Below the pieces are notes generated by a model that saw only the letters and a list, made by a program, of their open reading frames with translations, was not told the DNA's origin and made no database searches. From Alphaproteobacteria bacterium LSUCC0684 (GTDB taxonomy: Bacteria > Pseudomonadota > Alphaproteobacteria > Puniceispirillales > UBA1172), in contig CP166130.1 in assembly GCA_041228335.1 (NCBI GenBank), positions 310,001 through 374,000 on the forward strand: a stretch of DNA of 64,000 bases. Direction: 5' to 3'. Shown one piece after another: positions 59,178-64,000 of this stretch (the stretch's first letter is position 1; each line of letters begins with the position of its first letter). The position numbers and the translations under genes are program-made.

Positions 59178-59939
59178 TCAGAGCGTCACTTTTTCCGTAT
59201 GCCCGTCTACCGTCATCGCCATGCCGGAAACGTTGCGCGCGGCAGGCGAAGCCAGAAAAAGTGCCATATTGGCCACGTCTTCCGCGGTGACAAATCGCCG
59301 AAGCGAGGCGCAGTCCGCATAACCCTGCCGCAGGTCTTCTTCAGATATGCCTCTGGCTTTCGCTTCATTGGCGATGACCCGGTCCATCCGGTCACCTTCA
59401 ACAGACCCAGGGCAGATGGCATTGACCCGGATATTATGTGGCCCGAGCTCCATGGCCAAAGTCTTTGTCAGGCCGATGATGCCCCATTTTGCCGCGGCGT
59501 AAGGTGAACGGTAAGGATACCCGAACAATCCTGCGGTAGATGACGTCAGGGTGATGACGCCATCAGCCTGGCTTTTCATCCATGGAGTGGCAAGGCTGGT
59601 GGCAAGGAAGGCGCCATCAAGGTTGACGGCAAGACATCGCCGCCAGTCCTCAAGGCGGACATCTTCAATCGCCGCGGTCGGCCCGGCGATGCCGGCATTT
59701 GCCATGACAACATCGAGCCGCCCCCAACGTGAACGAAGATCGGCATAGACATCCCGCATGGCTTCTTCGCACGAGGCATCGGCTTCATAGGTAAGCAAGC
59801 CCGGCAGGGATGCACTGGCCGTGGCAAGGGCGGCTTCATCCATATCGGTTACGGCGACCGTTGCGCCATCCGCCATGAAGGTCTTTGCCATGGCAAGACC
59901 AAGGCCAGACCCGCCAGCCGTAATGAATACATGTCGCAT
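59178..59939 (-). CDS. SDR-family oxidoreductase
   Basis: A 253-residue protein from the ATG at 59939, with GAGGAGAAG upstream. The classical short-chain dehydrogenase motifs are the cofactor loop TAGGSGLGLAMAK, ANAGIAGPT (NAG motif), TLTSSTAGL with the catalytic serine and YRSPYAAAKW with Tyr and Lys. The coenzyme is probably NAD given the acidic residue after strand 2 (VTDMDEAAL). The substrate is unknown. It follows the quinone oxidoreductase-like gene by 11 bases in the same direction. Confidence 0.92.
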   Translation of the reverse strand: MRHVFITAGGSGLGLAMAKTFMADGATVAVTDMDEAALATASASLPGLLTYEADASCEEAMRDVYADLRSRWGRLDVVMANAGIAGPTAAIEDVRLEDWRRCLAVNLDGAFLATSLATPWMKSQADGVITLTSSTAGLFGYPYRSPYAAAKWGIIGLTKTLAMELGPHNIRVNAICPGSVEGDRMDRVIANEAKARGISEEDLRQGYADCASLRRFVTAEDVANMALFLASPAARNVSGMAMTVDGHTEKVTL

Positions 59940-59950
59940 CGTGCTTCTCC

Positions 59951-60940
59951 TCAAGCAAGTGACAGGATAACCGAGCCGCTCTTTGATGACGCCTCAACCA
60001 TTTCATGGGCCTCAGCGATCTGATCAAGCGGGAAAGTTGCGGCAATATTTTCGGTCAGGCTGCCATCTTCGAGCAATTTGGCCATGCAGTCGGTGGCGGC
60101 GTTGCGTGTTTGCCGGTCCAGCAGATAAACAAGGAGCATGTGAACGGTAATGTTCTTGAACATGAAATCATAAAAGGGCAGGGTTGGCGTGCGTTCCAGG
60201 GCTGATCCATAGGCGGCGATGCTGCCGTTCACGGCCATCACCTGCCCGAGCATGGCGACGTTAACGCCAAACTCTGCCTCGATGGCGTGATCTATCCCGC
60301 CGCTTAGATCGAGGATAGCTTCGGTCAGGTTTGCCTCCCGATAGTCAAGAACATGATCTGCCCCTGCCTTCTTGGCGGTGCTCCTGCTCAATTCTGATGA
60401 TGCAGTGGTGATGATGGTTGCAGCACCCAGCGCGCGTGCTGTCTCTATCGCGTAACGCCCGACCACGCCGCCACCGCCACTGACAAGGACTCGTTTGCCT
60501 TCGACCACTGGTGCCCGGGTGACAGCATGCACCGCCGTCATGGCTGGAATGCCAAGGCATGCCCCATGGGCAAAGCTAACCCGATCGGGAAGGCGGCGTA
60601 CCTGCTCGGCAGGAATGACGAGCATTTCCGCGGCCGTACCAAAGGCACGCTTGAAACCGGCATTAAAGACATAGACGCGATCACCTGCGGCAAGACCCTT
60701 GACCGCATCACCAGCCGCTTCGATCACCCCGGCACCATCGCTATGGGGGATCACCTCGGGATATGGCATGGTCATGCCGCCAAGGCTCTGGCCTGCGCGC
60801 ATTTTCACGTCCGAAGGGTTGATGCCTGATGTATGAATCCGGATCAATACATCATCTGCTCCCATCTGGGGCACGGCCACGTCTTCAATATGGAGAACTG
60901 AACGGGCCTCGCCCTTTTCACGATAGAGACCTGCTTTCAT
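59951..60940 (-). CDS. Zinc-type/quinone oxidoreductase-like dehydrogenase (MDR family)
   Basis: A 329-residue protein from the ATG at 60940, with GAGGG six bases upstream. The MDR fold shows IHTSGINPSDVKMRAGQ at the substrate site, HSDGAGVI in place of the zinc-ligand CHE..G motif, and the NADPH loop VSGGGGVVGRYAIETAR. The lack of zinc ligands is like NADPH:quinone reductase (Qor). Reduced substrate is unknown. It shares a promoter region with the desaturase gene at 61077. Confidence 0.9.
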   Translation of the reverse strand: MKAGLYREKGEARSVLHIEDVAVPQMGADDVLIRIHTSGINPSDVKMRAGQSLGGMTMPYPEVIPHSDGAGVIEAAGDAVKGLAAGDRVYVFNAGFKRAFGTAAEMLVIPAEQVRRLPDRVSFAHGACLGIPAMTAVHAVTRAPVVEGKRVLVSGGGGVVGRYAIETARALGAATIITTASSELSRSTAKKAGADHVLDYREANLTEAILDLSGGIDHAIEAEFGVNVAMLGQVMAVNGSIAAYGSALERTPTLPFYDFMFKNITVHMLLVYLLDRQTRNAATDCMAKLLEDGSLTENIAATFPLDQIAEAHEMVEASSKSGSVILSLA

Positions 60941-60996
60941 TGATACCCTCACTTCAAGACGCCGGAAATAAAGATGATGAGACCACGCCAGGATGA

Positions 60997-61008
60997 TCTT
61001 GCGCAAGA
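60997..61008. promoter_or_regulatory. Perfect 12-bp palindrome TCTTGCGCAAGA between divergent genes
   Basis: TCTTGCGCAAGA (60997-61008) is centred in the 136-bp gap between the leftward oxidoreductase and rightward desaturase genes, a typical place for a shared repressor operator. Confidence 0.5.
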
Positions 61009-61076
61009 GGATTGTTTCGTGATTGAATACATCAACCATTACAAACCCGGTCCCGCATATTGTGGAGAAATGACAT

Positions 61077-62057
61077 ATGGAAGAGGTATTTTCCCGCCGG
61101 AAGATCGTTACCCCGGCTGAACTCAAGGAGTTGAATGAACGGTCTGACCTTATGGGCATGCTCCAGATGTGCAGCCATCTTGGCCTGATCGTGGCGTTAG
61201 GATATGCGCACAGCCTTGCCTTGGGCAGCTGGTGGGTGCTTTTGACAGGTTTCTGCCTTGGTGTTGCGGTGAACTTCCTTTATGCCGCCCAACATGAGCT
61301 TTCGCACTGGACGGTATTCCGCACAAAATGGCTCAATGAATTTTTTGGCCGCCTGATTGGCTTCTTCATGCTCTTCCCTCGTGATTATGACTTGATCATG
61401 CACTACTCGCATCATCGCTATACCCAGGATTGGGACAAGGATGGTGAACTGGTACGAGAGCCCTACACCCTTGCTACCTTTCTTCTTTGGATGTCAGGGC
61501 TGACCTACTGGCGCAATCGTGTTGTCGGTATTGTTCGTCGTGCTCGCGGCATCATTATTGAGCCCTATATCCATGCCAATGAAGAAGCAAAGGTTACCCG
61601 CGAATCACGCTGGCATCTGGTGGGATATGCCGCCATACTCGCGGCCTCCCTTTATCTCGAAACCTGGGCCGCGGTCACGTTCTGGCTCCTGCCGATGCTG
61701 CTGACCAAGCCTGTGCACCAGCTTCAGAACACGATTGAGCATCTGGGGCTGTCACATAACGACGATATTCTTAACAACACCAGATCAACCCGCACCAATG
61801 CCATCATGCGCTGGCTCTGCTGGCAGATGCCTTACCACACGGCACATCACAGTTTCCCATCAGTCCCCTTCTGGAAACTGCGGCGGCTCAACGACAAGAT
61901 CGAGAATGTCTGCGGGGAAGTTCATCGCATGGGCTGGATTGAATTTCAGATTGAAGCTATTCGCAAGCTCCGCCAGCAGGATGAGAGTTTCTTCCCGATG
62001 AACGAAGTCTGGATCGTTCCGACATCTGGCGGTCGCCAGGTCAGGCTTGAGGCGTAA
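61077..62057 (+). CDS. Membrane fatty acid desaturase-like enzyme
   Basis: A 326-residue di-iron membrane protein. The three histidine boxes are HELSH (residues 73-77), HYSHHRYTQ (109-117) and HTAHH (254-258), with an additional NTIEHLGLSH segment near 222. These bind the oxo-bridged diiron site of membrane desaturases, hydroxylases and ketolases. Four or so membrane helices are predicted. Substrate is uncertain: acyl chain, terpenoid or another hydrophobic compound. The following TIM-barrel gene starts seven bases after its stop. Confidence 0.88.
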   Translation: MEEVFSRRKIVTPAELKELNERSDLMGMLQMCSHLGLIVALGYAHSLALGSWWVLLTGFCLGVAVNFLYAAQHELSHWTVFRTKWLNEFFGRLIGFFMLFPRDYDLIMHYSHHRYTQDWDKDGELVREPYTLATFLLWMSGLTYWRNRVVGIVRRARGIIIEPYIHANEEAKVTRESRWHLVGYAAILAASLYLETWAAVTFWLLPMLLTKPVHQLQNTIEHLGLSHNDDILNNTRSTRTNAIMRWLCWQMPYHTAHHSFPSVPFWKLRRLNDKIENVCGEVHRMGWIEFQIEAIRKLRQQDESFFPMNEVWIVPTSGGRQVRLEA

Positions 62058-62064
62058 ACCTGCC

Positions 62065-62910
62065 ATGGCACGGCGGCTCAAGGTTTTCACCTCGCTCTGG
62101 TCGATGATGCCGCATGACGATACCGGCATTGTTCTGCCCTATGAAGATATCTGCCGAATGGTTGCCGAAGCGGGATATGATGGGATGGCCATTGATCTTG
62201 GTGCCGGTGACGTTGCCCAGGCAAGGGAAGTCCAGCCCATCATGGCACGTCATGGATTGACGCCCCTTATTGTGGCCTTTCCCAAGACAGTTGCGTCCCT
62301 GCATGAAACATTGGTGATGGCGAAAGATTTCGGCTCACCATTTGTCGACGTGATAGGGCAGGTATTTCCGCTTACCGTCGATGGCATGATCCCGGTTATC
62401 CGGCAGTGGATCGAAATGGCTGACAGGGTAGGTATCCCTGTTCAGTTTGAAACGCACCGGAACTGCATCACCAATGATCTGTTTTCAACCTTATCGCTCA
62501 TTGATGCTGTGCCGGAGATGCGGCTTTGCGCTGATCTTTCCCATTATGTCGTCGACCGGGAGTTCAAGCATCCGCTCCAACCGGAGGAAATGGCCCTCAT
62601 AAGCCGTGTCCTCCATCGTTCGGACAGTTTCCAGGGGCGTGTTGCCAGCCGTCAGCAGATACAGTTGCAGCTTGATTTTCCCCAGCATCAGAAATGGGTC
62701 GAGTTGTTCCGCGGGTGGTGGAAAGAAGGACTTTCGAGTTGGCGGGCACGTAATCCCGAAGGGGAGTGTGTTTTTCTCTGTGAGCTTGGCCCGCCGGAAT
62801 ACGCCATGACCGATGCTAATGGCCGGGAGATGTCAAACCGGTGGCTTGAAGCCCTGATCATTCGGAACTGGATTCTTGAGATTTGGCAGGAATTAGGCGG
62901 AGATGCCTGA
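62065..62910 (+). CDS. Sugar phosphate isomerase/epimerase-type TIM-barrel protein
   Basis: A 281-residue protein from the ATG at 62065. It shows a xylose isomerase-like TIM barrel: AEAGYDGMAIDLGAG, EMADRVGIPVQFETHRNCI with an ETH metal motif near residue 135, LCADLSHYVV (ADxSH) near 165 and a late FLCELGPPEY. These acidic and histidine residues usually bind a divalent metal. Catalysed reaction unknown. It is co-transcribed with the desaturase gene, an unusual pairing. Confidence 0.8.
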   Translation: MARRLKVFTSLWSMMPHDDTGIVLPYEDICRMVAEAGYDGMAIDLGAGDVAQAREVQPIMARHGLTPLIVAFPKTVASLHETLVMAKDFGSPFVDVIGQVFPLTVDGMIPVIRQWIEMADRVGIPVQFETHRNCITNDLFSTLSLIDAVPEMRLCADLSHYVVDREFKHPLQPEEMALISRVLHRSDSFQGRVASRQQIQLQLDFPQHQKWVELFRGWWKEGLSSWRARNPEGECVFLCELGPPEYAMTDANGREMSNRWLEALIIRNWILEIWQELGGDA

Positions 62911-62942
62911 GCTTTCATTCTTGCAAAAGAGAAAGCAGGGCC

Positions 62943-64000
62943 TTACGCCATCATCCGTCCGAGTGGGCCCAGTCTTACCCCTTTGCGAAGTTTGCGGAAA
63001 GGAATGCTCTCCAGCTCACACGGGGTGAGACCCGGCGCCTTTGTGTTGAGAACAATGGTGCTGACGGCATCAAAATCTGCCCGGAAATGCACGGTACTCT
63101 TAACCACGATGATTGAAGCCTCCTCGGGCCTGACACCGATATGGGTGAAAATTGCCTGATCCAGGCATTGGCATCTCGTGCTGGAAACAACAACTCTTAC
63201 ATCGGCTTTCGTTTCCGCAATGCGCAGAAGAGCAGATGGACCAGCTTCGGCTACACTTCCGGCATACATCTCACCAGTGAAGGCAAAGCGGCCATCGCTT
63301 AACGCAAGGACTTCGACATATGTCTCAAATTGTTTGGCAAGAGGACCTGCTTTCCCGCCAAGCGCGGTACGAAATACAGCGCCAACCCCTTTTTCATGAG
63401 CTTGAAGCGCAACTTCAGGGTCATTAAGCATGCCAAGGATAACACCTTGCGCTTCAGCATCAACCAGCGCTTCGAGAATGCCGGTTGTATCGGACGTGCT
63501 GCCAGCACCGGGGTTGTCCTGCACATCTGCAAGAATAACGGGTGTCTTTTCTCGTGTGTTGATCTTAATGGCCGTTTCCACGGCATCGGCTGGATTGAAG
63601 AGAGAGACATCAAGTTGCGGCTCAGCATCCTCGAGATCTTTAAAAAGGTGGTTAGCGATCATCGCCGCTTCCTGTTCGGTTGTGGCGTAAGCAAGGATGG
63701 AAGGGCCGGCGTCATGGATATCGGCTGCCGGAAAACCGGTTGCAAGTTCCGCCCAGGATTGGGGTGGAGAGCTCATGGTTTTCACCTTGTCATAAATTGT
63801 CCGGAGTGGGTCTGCGCCGGTGTATTGGGCATGTAGGGGGATGAGATAAGATGACTGCCGGAAAGCCGGAAAAACCCTGCCGCCATCCATCAGATACCCG
63901 AGTACCTCAAAAGCCCGGTTGCCTGTTTCGGCCATGTCGAGATGAGGGTAGCTCCGGTACATGGTGATGGCACAAGCATGCTTAACCATCTTTTCCGTTA
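62943..64000 (-). CDS. M81/MlrC-type metallopeptidase family protein (C-terminal part)
   Basis: About 352 residues are visible; the reading frame stays open to the right edge, so the N terminus lies outside. Full MlrC proteins have about 490 residues. Characteristic stretches are HLDMAETGNRAFEVL, VILADVQDNPGAGSTSDTT and SVAEAGPSALLRI. The family was named from microcystin degradation but most members act on unknown peptides or amides. It is convergent with the TIM-barrel gene. The call is by motif only. Confidence 0.83.
   Translation of the reverse strand, partial: TEKMVKHACAITMYRSYPHLDMAETGNRAFEVLGYLMDGGRVFPAFRQSSYLIPLHAQYTGADPLRTIYDKVKTMSSPPQSWAELATGFPAADIHDAGPSILAYATTEQEAAMIANHLFKDLEDAEPQLDVSLFNPADAVETAIKINTREKTPVILADVQDNPGAGSTSDTTGILEALVDAEAQGVILGMLNDPEVALQAHEKGVGAVFRTALGGKAGPLAKQFETYVEVLALSDGRFAFTGEMYAGSVAEAGPSALLRIAETKADVRVVVSSTRCQCLDQAIFTHIGVRPEEASIIVVKSTVHFRADFDAVSTIVLNTKAPGLTPCELESIPFRKLRKGVRLGPLGRMMA

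Noticed and set aside
1-64000. tRNA, rRNA, CRISPR, insertion sequences, phage genes
   Set aside because: No cloverleaf with a TTCRA arm, no rRNA core sequence, no regular repeat-spacer array and no transposase, integrase or phage protein could be recognised in any frame.

Overview
The window looks like chromosome of a heterotrophic marine alphaproteobacterium. The DNA is moderately GC-rich and densely coded. Recognisable content includes a periplasmic formate dehydrogenase, a sulfite-oxidising SoeABC enzyme, paired dimethylglycine-dehydrogenase-like proteins next to an MttB-family methyltransferase, and a carnitine breakdown operon. This mix resembles SAR116 or roseobacter-like bacteria. That assignment is inferred from gene content and has not been tested by phylogeny. 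I found no rRNA, tRNA, CRISPR array, insertion sequence or phage gene.

Left part (1-17 kb). After a truncated peptide-type ABC binding protein come a small DUF3144-like protein and a cytochrome c. A formate dehydrogenase region follows. Its first block is DUF6494, an Mrp/ApbC-type ATPase, a ligase-fold DUF4444 protein, DUF6505, DUF6352 and a convergent polyferredoxin. The second block is DUF3305, DUF3306, a TorD-like chaperone, a small Tat-signal protein, and the catalytic (Cys-type) and Fe-S subunits, ending in a clear terminator. Next come a small lipoprotein, the cytochrome b subunit, a WD40-cytochrome c fusion, a 41-residue membrane peptide and a DegP-like protease. A 2OG-Fe(II) oxygenase closes the region.

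Middle (17-42 kb). A tightly overlapping operon encodes a second succinate dehydrogenase/fumarate reductase-like complex, a two-subunit class I fumarase/tartrate dehydratase and a LysR regulator. Scattered metabolic genes follow: GST, a TPP enzyme, a beta-hydroxyacid dehydrogenase, a cold-shock protein, exporters and pgi. The operon at 29.9-36.3 kb reads as carnitine/crotonobetaine catabolism. It has a BKACE enzyme, a carnitine dehydrogenase fused to a thioesterase, an acyl-CoA dehydrogenase, an ADP-forming-type acyl-CoA ligase and a CaiD-like hydratase. Then come a TPR protein, a SufU-like protein, pyruvate kinase, threonine aldolase, a putative hydroxylase, RarD, a cyclophilin and TerC.

Right part (42-64 kb). 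An XRE-cupin regulator heads an operon of two DMGDH-like proteins and an MttB-family protein. These could receive the glycine betaine expected from carnitine. Then follow a phosphotransacylase, a MocR/TauR-type regulator, an omega-amino acid:pyruvate aminotransferase and soeABC. Shared TCTGG/CCAGA motifs and gene content suggest a sulfonate (taurine or hypotaurine) module, although no xsc gene is present. The end of the window has an SDR and a quinone-oxidoreductase-like gene divergent from a membrane desaturase and a TIM-barrel isomerase, then a truncated MlrC-type gene.
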